From: an uncultured Alphaproteobacteria bacterium
Lineage (GTDB): Bacteria > Pseudomonadota > Alphaproteobacteria > Rhodobacterales > Rhodobacteraceae
Assembly (NCBI GenBank): GCA_902573735.1
Contig: CACGLH010000008.1
Span: forward strand, 1-35,000
Length of the DNA stretch: 35,000 nucleotides
Direction: 5' to 3'
Made by a program: the position numbers and the translations under genes. Shown here in pieces: positions 25,351 through 32,956 of this stretch; the stretch's first letter is position 1; each line of letters begins with the position of its first letter. Below the pieces are notes generated by a model, which saw nothing but the letters and a program-made list of their open reading frames with translations, made no database searches and had not been told where the DNA came from.

Positions 25351-26844
25351 ATGTCAGATAACTTATTTCTAATTCTAGGAAATCAACTCTTTGAGACCAA
25401 AATTTTAAAAGAGTCAGGTTGTACTAGAGTTTTTATGGCTGAAGATTTTGGATTATGCACTTATGAAAAACATCATAAACTTAAGTTATATCTATTTTTA
25501 ACTGCAATGCGAGAGTATCGTAAAGAGCTTAATTCTAGCGATATAGCTGTAGATTACTTTTTTATAGAAAATAGAAATAGAAAAGAAAACTATGTAAAAT
25601 TTCTTATAAAATATCTTAAAAAAAATGAAATCTCTTCAATTAATTTTTTTGAGATTGAGGATAAACCTTTTGAAAAATCTTTACTTAAAGAGTTATCAAA
25701 TTCAGATATCAAATTTACTATTCATAAGTCCCCTATGTTTTTGTTTGATAGAGAACTACTAAAAAATACATTAGGTGATAAAAAATTATATCGCATGGGT
25801 GATTTTTACAAATTTTCTCGTAAAAAATTAAAAATACTTATTGATACCAATGATAAACCTGTTGGTGGAAAATGGTCATTTGATGAAGAAAATCGAAAAA
25901 AAATCCCCAAAGGTGTTACTATTCCTAAAATGAAAAGAATTGAAAAATCTCAGTTTCATAAAATAGTTGTTGATATAATAAACAAATATTTTTCCAACCA
26001 CCCTGGAAACTTGGATAATTTTTGGTTTCCTGTTAAACGAAACGCAGCAAAAAATCATTTTAAATTTTTTCTTTTAGACAGATTTTCTGAATTTGGTATT
26101 TATGAAGACGCTATGGTTGAAAATAGTAATTTCTTATTCCACAGTTGTGTTAGTCCATTATTAAATATAGGCCTATTAACTCCACAATATGTTGTCCAAG
26201 AAACATTAAAAATAGCAAAGAAATACACTATTCCTTTAAATTCATTAGAAGGTTTCTTAAGGCAGGTAATTGGTTGGCGAGAATTTATAAGAGGAATTTA
26301 TCAAGAAAAAAGTGATGTTCAGGAAAATTCTAACTTTTGGAACCACACGAATTTGTTAACTGAAAGTTGGTATAGTGGAAATACTGGTATTAAACCGTTG
26401 GATGATTGCATAAAATTAACTCTTAGAGATGGTTATATACATCACATACCAAGGCTGATGGTTATTAGCAATTTAATGAATTTATGTGAAGTACACCCTA
26501 AATCAATTTATAAATGGTTTATGGAGATGTATATCGATTCATCAGATTGGGTTATGGTTCCTAATGTTTATGGCATGGCAACTTATTCTGATGGTGGTTT
26601 AATGTCTACAAAACCATATACTTGCGCATCCAGTTATATACTTCGTATGAGTGATTACCAAAAAGGAGAATGGTGTGACATTGTTGACGGACTTTATTGG
26701 AGGTTTTTATCTAAAAATAGATCTTTCTATGATAAAAATCCCAGACTTGCTTTACATACAAGATCGCTTGACAGAATGTCGGAAGAAAGAAAAACCACTA
26801 TTTTTAAAAAAGCTGAATTATTTATAAAAGAAAATTGTTGTTAA
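25351..26844 (+). CDS. Photolyase/cryptochrome, FeS-BCP ((6-4) photolyase PhrB) family, lacking the canonical cluster loop
   Basis: 497 residues, about the length of Agrobacterium PhrB. The N-terminus LFLILGNQLF matches the antenna-binding Rossmann-like domain; FLRQVIGWREFIRGIY, DGYIHHIPRLM (H364-H365, the catalytic His pair of (6-4) repair), SSDWVMVPNVYGMATYSDGG and TKPYTCASSYILRMSDY mark the FAD domain. In PhrB MSDY is followed by CxxC and a further Cys, which with an earlier Cys bind a 4Fe-4S cluster. Here MSDY is followed by QKGEWCDIVDGLYWRF: the loop is shorter and the CxxC is gone. C379, C425 and C442 remain. It would use blue or near-UV light and FAD to repair (6-4) photoproducts, or act as a photoreceptor. 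Confidence 0.88.
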   Translation: MSDNLFLILGNQLFETKILKESGCTRVFMAEDFGLCTYEKHHKLKLYLFLTAMREYRKELNSSDIAVDYFFIENRNRKENYVKFLIKYLKKNEISSINFFEIEDKPFEKSLLKELSNSDIKFTIHKSPMFLFDRELLKNTLGDKKLYRMGDFYKFSRKKLKILIDTNDKPVGGKWSFDEENRKKIPKGVTIPKMKRIEKSQFHKIVVDIINKYFSNHPGNLDNFWFPVKRNAAKNHFKFFLLDRFSEFGIYEDAMVENSNFLFHSCVSPLLNIGLLTPQYVVQETLKIAKKYTIPLNSLEGFLRQVIGWREFIRGIYQEKSDVQENSNFWNHTNLLTESWYSGNTGIKPLDDCIKLTLRDGYIHHIPRLMVISNLMNLCEVHPKSIYKWFMEMYIDSSDWVMVPNVYGMATYSDGGLMSTKPYTCASSYILRMSDYQKGEWCDIVDGLYWRFLSKNRSFYDKNPRLALHTRSLDRMSEERKTTIFKKAELFIKENCC

Positions 26845-27146
26845 TAAATTATTGTAAATTAGTTTGTAAATTAATAATTACATCGTTCAAATGTTAATAT
26901 TTTATTCATCTTTATAAAAAATTAACAAACTATTTATAATTAAAAAAATGAGTGGTTGGTTAACTATTTAAGTAGTTAAAAATGACCGTTTATTAATTGT
27001 TGTTTCAGATATATTATAAATATTATGGCCAAGAATAATTCATTTTGGCAAAACAACTAGTTTTAAATTAAAAGTAACTTTATTTACAGATGTAAGAAAA
27101 TGTAAAGAAAAATACTAAACCCTATTAAAAGTTTGAAGGTAGTGTG
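26845..27146. other. Non-coding stretch between the photolyase gene and cobT
   Basis: About 300 very A+T-rich bases with no convincing gene. I looked for a cobalamin riboswitch in front of cobT and found none of its conserved blocks. A weak 5-bp dyad GCCAA/TTGGC (27028-27049) is all I see. The cobT promoter should lie here but I cannot place it reliably. Confidence 0.5.
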
Positions 27147-28163
27147 ATGGTAGAAGTAAAAAGTGTTGAAGCATTTTTAAGAGGTGATATTAGTATGCCT
27201 CAATTTGATGATTATTTCGCAAATCAAGCTAAGGACTACCAAAATAAACTTACTAAACCCCAAGGAAGTCTTGGAAGAGTTGAAGACTTTGCTATATGGA
27301 TGGCAGGCTGGCAAAAAAAAATAAACCCAACCATGGATAATACTCATTGTTTAATATATGCTGGAAATCATGGAGTAGCTACTCAAGGTGTATCTGCATA
27401 TCCCTCAGATGTTACCGCCCAAATGGTAGAAAATTTCAAGAGAGGTGGAGCTGCAATAAATCAAATATGTAAATTAGCCAATATACAGCTTTCTGTTATA
27501 CCCATAGATTTGGAATATCCTACTCGTGATTTTTCAAAGGAAGCAGCTATGGGATTAGAAGAAACGATAGCGGCAATGCAATTAGGTTTTGACTCAGTAA
27601 ATCAAGACTGTGATTTATTACTTTTAGGTGAAATGGGGATCTCTAATACTACTGCAGCAACCGCAATTGCTTGTGCTCTTTTTAAAAAACCTGTTGAAGC
27701 ATGGACAGGAATTGGTACTGGTCTAGATGAAAAGAGATTAGCAAATAAAATTTCAGTAATTAAATCTGCCATTGAATTACATGGACAAAATTTTAAAAGT
27801 CCTGAAAGTATTCTTGCTACCTTAGGAGGAAGAGAGCTCGCAGCAATTGTTGGGTCAATAATTGCGGCTAGGCTTTTGAGAATACCTGTTCTTTTAGATG
27901 GTTTTATATGTACTTCAGCTGCAGCCACCCTTACTATTTTTGATAATAAGATTTTAGATCACTGTTTAGTTTCTCATTTATCCACAGAACCAGGTCATTA
28001 TGGGATCTTATCTTGTTTAAACAAAAAACCAATTCTTGATTTAAATTTAAGACTTGGTGAGGGAAGTGGAGCGGCAATAGCTTCATTAATAATAAAATCA
28101 TCTATTGCAATTCATAATGGTATGGCAACATTTAACGAAGCTGGAGTTAGTCAAAAAAATTAG
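27147..28163 (+). CDS. cobT: Nicotinate-nucleotide--dimethylbenzimidazole phosphoribosyltransferase
   Basis: 338 residues, standard CobT length. ATG 27147 follows GAAGGT at good spacing; an in-frame GTG immediately before is less likely. Motifs: KPQGSLGRVEDFAIWMAG, YAGNHGVATQGVSAYPSDVTAQM, GEMGISNTTAATAI (phosphate/base binding) and STEPGHYG with the catalytic Glu. The enzyme turns a lower-ligand base and NaMN into alpha-ribazole phosphate for cobalamin assembly in the cytoplasm. cobS follows after 2 bases and cobC overlaps cobS, making a cobTSC operon. No cobU or cobP is in the window. Confidence 0.97.
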   Translation: MVEVKSVEAFLRGDISMPQFDDYFANQAKDYQNKLTKPQGSLGRVEDFAIWMAGWQKKINPTMDNTHCLIYAGNHGVATQGVSAYPSDVTAQMVENFKRGGAAINQICKLANIQLSVIPIDLEYPTRDFSKEAAMGLEETIAAMQLGFDSVNQDCDLLLLGEMGISNTTAATAIACALFKKPVEAWTGIGTGLDEKRLANKISVIKSAIELHGQNFKSPESILATLGGRELAAIVGSIIAARLLRIPVLLDGFICTSAAATLTIFDNKILDHCLVSHLSTEPGHYGILSCLNKKPILDLNLRLGEGSGAAIASLIIKSSIAIHNGMATFNEAGVSQKN

Positions 28164-28165
28164 AT

Positions 28166-28951
28166 ATGCAAATATTATTTAAAAACCGTTATATGGTAGA
28201 TTTTGTAGCAACCGTTATGTTTTTTACACGGATACCTGTAAATTGGGCCTACTTTTCAGACAAAGCTCCAAACCTCACAAGGGCTGCTTGGGCATTTCCT
28301 TTGATTGGCTATTTTATCGGTTTTTGTTCTGGAATTATTGGAGATTTAAGTCTTTTCTTTGGTCTTTCAACTTTTATATCATGTCTACTTGCAGTCGCCT
28401 TTAGTGTCATGTTGACAGGAGCTTTTCATGAGGATGGACTTGCTGATATGGCTGATGGTTTTGGTGCAGGTGGTTCACGAGAAAGAGTAAATGAAATTAT
28501 GCATGACAGTCGTCTTGGAACCTATGGCGTGACTGCCTTAACACTGGGGCTATTAATTCGTGTAGGTTTGATAGTTAGCTTAGTCGACTTAGGATACTCG
28601 TTTGCTTTAATCATGGGAACAGGGTTCGCATCCGGAAAAATGGCAATCATTGTAACGCGCAAATTTTTTAATCCTTCTTACTTAGCAAAAACTGGAAGTA
28701 TTATAGGTTATATTTCTGCAAAAAGTATTCTGTATGCAACTTTGATTTGGTTAGTGCCTGTTATTTTGTTTTTATCATTTTTTAGTATCTTACTTGGATT
28801 AGTTTTTGTTGCCACTGCTATTTGTTTTTTAGGATTGAGAGCAAATCACTACCTTGGCGGAATTACAGGAGACGTATTAGGCGCGATAGCATTTGCTAGT
28901 GAGTTGTTATTTTTATTAGGAATTCTCTCCATATTTACTGGTGTCCCTTGA
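28166..28951 (+). CDS. cobS: Adenosylcobinamide-GDP ribazoletransferase
   Basis: 261 residues, integral membrane protein with about six helices. The family motifs FFTRIPV near the N-terminus and GAFHEDGLADMADGFGAGG with the essential acidic residues, followed by HDSRLGTYGV, are clear. CobS joins adenosylcobinamide-GDP and alpha-ribazole (phosphate) at the inner membrane, the penultimate or last step of B12 synthesis. It starts 2 bases after cobT and its stop overlaps the TTG start of cobC. Confidence 0.96.
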   Translation: MQILFKNRYMVDFVATVMFFTRIPVNWAYFSDKAPNLTRAAWAFPLIGYFIGFCSGIIGDLSLFFGLSTFISCLLAVAFSVMLTGAFHEDGLADMADGFGAGGSRERVNEIMHDSRLGTYGVTALTLGLLIRVGLIVSLVDLGYSFALIMGTGFASGKMAIIVTRKFFNPSYLAKTGSIIGYISAKSILYATLIWLVPVILFLSFFSILLGLVFVATAICFLGLRANHYLGGITGDVLGAIAFASELLFLLGILSIFTGVP

Positions 28952-29571
28952 TAAAAACATCTAAATTAATTCTTATTCGACACGCCCCTGTTAAAACAGA
29001 AGTGGGTTGTTTCCCCGATAATGATCCAGATGCGATAATCGATGAATTAAAAATTAAGAAGCTGGCAGGTCATATTCCTGAAGATTGTCTTTGGTATGTA
29101 AGTCCACTAAAGAGAACAATTCAAACAGCCAATGCATTGTCAAAATACGTTAATGTTAAAGAAATGAAATTTGAAAAAAGACTAAAGGAACAAAATTTTG
29201 GTGATTGGGCAGGTAAAAAAATTTCTGAAGTGTGGAAAGAATTAAAGAAAAATACAAGCCAGCACAATTTTTCTTTCATTTGCCCTGAAGTTTCTCCTCC
29301 AAAAGGAGAAAACTTTTTAACTATATTAGAGCGCGTTTCAATTTGGCTTGAGGAACTTCATTTTCATGATCCACAAACAGCAGTTATAATTACACATGCA
29401 GGAATAATAAGGGGAACCCTTTCATTTGTTTTGGGTATTGAACCTGACAAAGTAATAGGAATTGAAATATCTCACTTAAGCTTAACTAGATTGGAATTCT
29501 TATCCAAAACAGATGATATAAATAGAGGTGGCAGATTTCGAATTTTAGCAATCAATAATAAAGCAGATTAA
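28948..29571 (+). CDS. cobC: Histidine phosphatase, probable alpha-ribazole phosphatase (CobC)
   Basis: 207 residues from TTG 28948, overlapping the cobS stop by 4 bases (TTGA). Branch-1 histidine phosphatase motifs: LILIRHAP with the phosphate-accepting His12, SPLKRTIQTA, EQNFGDWAGK and ITHAGIIRG with the second His. The assignment to CobC, which removes the 5'-phosphate of alpha-ribazole phosphate or adenosylcobalamin phosphate, rests on the family plus the tight linkage to cobT and cobS. The normal RHG motif is RHA, as in several CobC relatives. Confidence 0.88.
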   Translation: MIKTSKLILIRHAPVKTEVGCFPDNDPDAIIDELKIKKLAGHIPEDCLWYVSPLKRTIQTANALSKYVNVKEMKFEKRLKEQNFGDWAGKKISEVWKELKKNTSQHNFSFICPEVSPPKGENFLTILERVSIWLEELHFHDPQTAVIITHAGIIRGTLSFVLGIEPDKVIGIEISHLSLTRLEFLSKTDDINRGGRFRILAINNKAD

Positions 29572-29706
29572 AATTTATGAACCGCTACCCTTTAACATTA
29601 GCCAGAAATAAAATTAGAAAGAAGAATTTATTTAATTAAATAAAATTATATTGACATTTCTTTAGAATCAACTAATCCTTAGTTAATTACTCGGATATTT
29701 ATAGCC

Positions 29707-29736
29707 ATCCATTCAGACAGCTAGCCCATAATGGAT
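29707..29736 (+). repeat. Hairpin just before the small gene at 29742
   Basis: ATCCATT (29707-29713) and AATGGAT (29730-29736) form a perfect 7-bp stem with a 16-nt loop. The 3' arm ends 5 bases before the ATG and covers the ribosome-binding area, so it could control translation of the small protein. Purely structural inference. Confidence 0.4.
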
Positions 29737-29741
29737 AGCGT

Positions 29742-29960
29742 ATGTTTTTCTTATTAAATAAACTAAAAAAAATTCCTTTTCCGTTTTTTCAAAAAAAAAC
29801 TGCTTCTTTGAACTATAATAATATTAATAGTAATGATTTTAATAATGGTGAGCAATTTTTAAAAGAACTTAGCCCCTTTTATTTTGATGATACAATTCAA
29901 TATGATCCTGAAACATTGGATGTTTTAATTAAATATAAAAAAGTAAAAAATAAAAAATAA
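29742..29960 (+). CDS. Small protein of unknown function
   Basis: 72 residues, basic and Asn-rich, beginning MFFLLNKLKKIPFPFFQKK. The N-terminus is hydrophobic/basic but too short for a clear membrane helix, and the C-terminus is Lys-rich. Only GGAT at about 8 nt serves as a weak Shine-Dalgarno. I recognise no family. It lies 11 bases before the next unknown gene on the same strand, which favours its being real and co-expressed. The composition matches its neighbours. A chance open frame cannot be excluded in such A+T-rich DNA. Confidence 0.5.
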   Translation: MFFLLNKLKKIPFPFFQKKTASLNYNNINSNDFNNGEQFLKELSPFYFDDTIQYDPETLDVLIKYKKVKNKK

Positions 29961-29971
29961 TAGTCCAAGTA

Positions 29972-30451
29972 ATGAACTCTCCTACTGATAAATTAGATAA
30001 TGATAAAATTTTAAAAATGGGTGGTGCTCCCGTTGGAAGAATGGAGTTTTTAGATTTAGAAGAATATACTATTATTTCTTTTTTAAGGCGCTGGTGTGAT
30101 GGAGATATCTCTAGATCTCATCTTAATAAAGAATTGATTATAAACTTAGGTTATGCTGAAGGAAATTTAGCTTTTCAATCATTTAAAGATTTGTGTGAAA
30201 TAATTTTTCACCACGGCAGACGATCTTTAATTAGACATCAACTTGATTGTAATTGCGTTGGTGCAGATGAAAGTTGTTTTGCTCAACTAATTTTAAGAGC
30301 CGCAAATAATTACAAAGAGGATGCTATTCTAATAGCCTTACTTTTGGTTCCACCACATTTAACATCTCAAACTGTTTCTCTTTCAGAAAAAATAGGAACT
30401 GCTATTAAACAACTTATAGTTTCTGATGAAAAAAATGTAATGGTAAATTAG
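29972..30451 (+). CDS. Conserved-looking protein with Cys-rich segment, function unknown
   Basis: 159 residues, soluble, mostly helical in appearance. The central part FHHGRRSLIRHQLDCNCVGADESCFAQLI is rich in His, Arg and Cys (CxC plus a third Cys), suggesting metal or cluster binding. The rest (DAILIALLLVPPHL, SEKIGTAIKQL) looks like amphipathic helices. The style resembles an uncharacterised alphaproteobacterial protein family, but I cannot name one. It lies between the cobTSC operon and a heme monooxygenase gene. Codon use and spacing look normal, so I consider the gene real. Confidence 0.7.
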   Translation: MNSPTDKLDNDKILKMGGAPVGRMEFLDLEEYTIISFLRRWCDGDISRSHLNKELIINLGYAEGNLAFQSFKDLCEIIFHHGRRSLIRHQLDCNCVGADESCFAQLILRAANNYKEDAILIALLLVPPHLTSQTVSLSEKIGTAIKQLIVSDEKNVMVN

Positions 30452-30502
30452 TAAAAAAATAATTTGATATAAATATTACTTTAATAATTTTAGGATTTTA
30501 TA

Positions 30503-30805
30503 ATGTATATTGCTATGAATAGATTCTTAATTAAAAATGGTAAGGAAGAACTATTTGAGGAAATTTGGAAATCAAGAGAAACACATTTAGAGGAAACTCT
30601 TGGGTTTATAAAATTTAATTTGCTTAAATCTATAAGTAAAGAAGGTTCCACTCTTTATGCATCCCATACTAAGTGGAAATCAAAATCACATTTTGAAAAT
30701 TGGACAAAATCTGAAGCATTTAGAAAAGCTCACAAAGGTGCAAGCAATAATAAAGACTTATATATAGGCCATCCTGAGTTTGAGGGTTTTGATGTCATCA
30801 TTTAA
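30503..30805 (+). CDS. Heme-degrading monooxygenase, IsdG/HmoA-like (ABM domain)
   Basis: 100 residues, one antibiotic-biosynthesis-monooxygenase (ferredoxin-like) domain. The N-W-H triad of IsdG/IsdI heme-degrading enzymes is present at nearly the same numbers: N6 (AMNRF), W67 (ENWTKSEAF) and H77 (FRKAH). Other family features are GFIKFNLL and YASHTKWKS. Such proteins form dimers and open the heme ring to free iron. AGGA lies 11 nt before the ATG. A terminator-like hairpin lies 104 bases beyond its stop. The neighbouring convergent metal importer fits a metal-acquisition context, though no heme receptor is in view. Confidence 0.8.
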   Translation: MYIAMNRFLIKNGKEELFEEIWKSRETHLEETLGFIKFNLLKSISKEGSTLYASHTKWKSKSHFENWTKSEAFRKAHKGASNNKDLYIGHPEFEGFDVII

Positions 30806-30909
30806 TGAAATATAATTTCGGTTTAGGTCTAAAATATTTTTCAATTAATAATAAAAAAAACTTAAAAATAACAATTAGTGTATATCGATAATATTATACC
30901 CACTAGGTT

Positions 30910-30931
30910 GGAAAAAGTTTTGGCTTTTTCC
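30910..30931. terminator. Bidirectional intrinsic terminator between convergent genes
   Basis: GGAAAAAG (30910-30917) and CTTTTTCC (30924-30931) form an 8-bp stem with a 6-nt loop, with A-rich and T-rich arms on both strands. It lies between the heme monooxygenase gene (plus) and the FecCD permease gene (minus). Confidence 0.75.
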
Positions 30932-30944
30932 TTGTTCTAAAAAA

Positions 30945-31976
30945 TTATTTCTTTCCTAATAGCCAAATAAAGAAAGCTCCACCTACTAACCCAGTTACTA
31001 TACCAATGGGAATATCTTCCGGAGCCATTATAGTTCGAGCAGCAATATCTGCCCATAATAAAAGAATTGCCCCAAGCATAGCAGATAATGGTATAACTTG
31101 AATATAATCTCCACCAAATAGCATTCTAACAATGTGAGGTACCATAAGGCCAACAAAACCTATAATTCCTGAAAATGCAACCATAACCCCTGTAATTAGT
31201 GCACAAACAACAAAAACAATTAAACGAAAACGAGCAACTTGAATACCTAGTGTGTAGGCTGTTTCATCGCCAACTGTCATTGCATTTAATATACTTACCT
31301 GACTGAAAATCCAAGCACCACAAAAAAGTAAAATAACAAACGGATATATAAGCTGAGTCCATTGTGCAAAACCTAGCCCACCAAGCATCCAGAATACAAC
31401 TGTATGTGTTGCTCTAACATCACCAAGAAAGATAAGAATATTTGCTCCAGCCATTATTACAAAAGAAACAGCAACCCCAGTTAAAATTAAGCGGTCTGCA
31501 CTAGTTGCACCAGTAAATCTTGATACTCCAAGTATAATAATTGTTGCAACCAAAGCTCCCATAAATGCGAAAAGGGGAACTGTCAGCAGACCTACAAATA
31601 ATCCAGTATGTAAAAGGGCAAGAATAGCTCCAAATGCAGCACCTGAAGAAATACCAAGTAGATGTGGGTCTGCAAGAGGATTGCGGGTAACCGCTTGAAG
31701 ACTTGCTCCTACTATAGCTAGGCCTGAACCTACCATCATGCTTAAAAGTGCTCTTGGGCAACGAATATCCCATATAATAGCTTCTCTACCTTTACTCCAA
31801 GTTTGTTCAACTGTTTCCGGGTAAAGCTTATTTAATATAACACCCCAAACCGTACTTAAATGAACTGGTACCGAACCAACCGAGATTGCAACCGATAAAG
31901 AAATTAGGATAGTAAAAATCGCTCCAAATGTAAATGAAACCTTACCAACCTTGAAATTTGGTGAAATTAAATGAAT
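30945..31976 (-). CDS. FecCD/BtuC-type ABC permease, read from a probable ATT start codon
   Basis: The first ATG in this frame (31739) would give 264 residues and cut the conserved RCPRALLSMMVGSGLAIVGASL motif of the family in half. The frame is open upstream for another 79 codons to ATT 31976 and contains no ATG, GTG or TTG back to the stop of the preceding gene. GAGGA (complement of 31984-31988) lies 7 nt before the ATT. This gives 343 residues, the normal length, with a first membrane helix (IFTILISLSVAISVGSV) and the family's periplasmic segment. Later motifs TRNPLADPHLLGISSGAAFG, GFVGLMVPHIVRM and AARTIMAPEDIPIGIVTGLVGG are complete. It is the channel of the Zur-box-controlled importer. 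Confidence 0.88.
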   Translation of the reverse strand: MHLISPNFKVGKVSFTFGAIFTILISLSVAISVGSVPVHLSTVWGVILNKLYPETVEQTWSKGREAIIWDIRCPRALLSMMVGSGLAIVGASLQAVTRNPLADPHLLGISSGAAFGAILALLHTGLFVGLLTVPLFAFMGALVATIIILGVSRFTGATSADRLILTGVAVSFVIMAGANILIFLGDVRATHTVVFWMLGGLGFAQWTQLIYPFVILLFCGAWIFSQVSILNAMTVGDETAYTLGIQVARFRLIVFVVCALITGVMVAFSGIIGFVGLMVPHIVRMLFGGDYIQVIPLSAMLGAILLLWADIAARTIMAPEDIPIGIVTGLVGGAFFIWLLGKK

Positions 31977-31994
31977 CTTTGTTTCCTCAATACC

Positions 31995-32945
31995 CTAATT
32001 ATTCCAAAATGCTTCTGAGAGTTTTTTTATTGCTTTAATATTTCTGGGTCCTGGCGTAGCCTCTACATATTCTAAAGTAACAAAACGGTCATTTTTTATT
32101 GCATCTATTCCTGCAAATGCAGGGTTTGACATCATGAAATCCTTTTTTTGATCAGCAGTTACATTGCCATAATTTACAATTACTATTACCTCTGGATTTC
32201 TATCTATGACTTCTTCCCATGTCACAGTACCCCAACTCTTTTTAAAATCATTCATTATATTTATACCACCTGATGCTTCAATAAGAGCTGTCGGCATTGC
32301 ATAGAACCCTGCAGTAAATGGAGTATCTTCACCACTATCATAAACAAATACTCTTAAGGGATCATCAGTATTTATATTCTGAGTTAATTCCTGAATTTCC
32401 ATACGATAATTATTAATAAGCTCATTTGCTTTATTCTCTACATTAAAAATACGACCAAGATTTAAGAGATCATTGTACATATCTTCCATATTAGCTTTGC
32501 TTTTATTCATTATATGAATACAGCTTTCAGTTAACTCATATACTTTTATACCGAATGGTTCTAAAGTTTCAGGGGTAACTTCACCACCAACTTTCATTCC
32601 ATAATTCCAACCAGCAAAAAAGAAATCTGCATCCGCACCAACTAATACCTCCTTAGAAGGATATTTTTGTGAAAGTTCTGGTAATTCTTTAACTCCCGCC
32701 CTCATTTCTTCATCAAGAGTTTTCCAGCCTGAAATACCTGTATATCCTACCATCCTTTCTGCGAGTCCTAATACAAGCATCATCTCAGTCAAATTTACAT
32801 CATTTGAAATTGCTTTTTTGGGTGGTTCCTCAAATGTTACAATTCTATTACAGCTTTCGACTGTAGTTTTACCTTTAGCTACTACTGCTAAATTAAAAAA
32901 ACAAACAATGACAATAAGACTCTTAGTTATAATTGAAATTTTCAT
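31995..32945 (-). CDS. FecB/BtuF-type substrate-binding protein of the Zur-linked importer
   Basis: 316 residues from ATG 32945, which has AAGGAG 6 nt upstream; an ATG two codons earlier overlaps that Shine-Dalgarno. A signal peptide (about 1-25, ending VVAKG) precedes a class III binding fold with two lobes and a long connecting helix. Motifs: RIVTFEEPPKKAISNDVNLTEMMLVLGLAERMVGYTG, SKEVLVGADADFFFAGW and RNPEVIVIVNYG. Family ligands are ferric siderophores, heme, cobalamin or other metal chelates. The Zur operators upstream argue for a zinc complex or a function tied to zinc starvation. It lies between the ATPase and permease genes in one operon. Confidence 0.87.
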   Translation of the reverse strand: MKISIITKSLIVIVCFFNLAVVAKGKTTVESCNRIVTFEEPPKKAISNDVNLTEMMLVLGLAERMVGYTGISGWKTLDEEMRAGVKELPELSQKYPSKEVLVGADADFFFAGWNYGMKVGGEVTPETLEPFGIKVYELTESCIHIMNKSKANMEDMYNDLLNLGRIFNVENKANELINNYRMEIQELTQNINTDDPLRVFVYDSGEDTPFTAGFYAMPTALIEASGGINIMNDFKKSWGTVTWEEVIDRNPEVIVIVNYGNVTADQKKDFMMSNPAFAGIDAIKNDRFVTLEYVEATPGPRNIKAIKKLSEAFWNN

Positions 32946-32956
32946 CAGCATCTCCT

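Noticed and set aside
26845-27146. A cobalamin riboswitch before cobT
   Set aside because: None of the conserved blocks (B12 box, GCCACTG, GCTGCCCCCGC) occur in this stretch.
31501-31773. Alternative open frame over the start of the FecCD permease
   Set aside because: Its translation is low-complexity Ser/Tyr-rich and lies in another frame of a conserved membrane protein.
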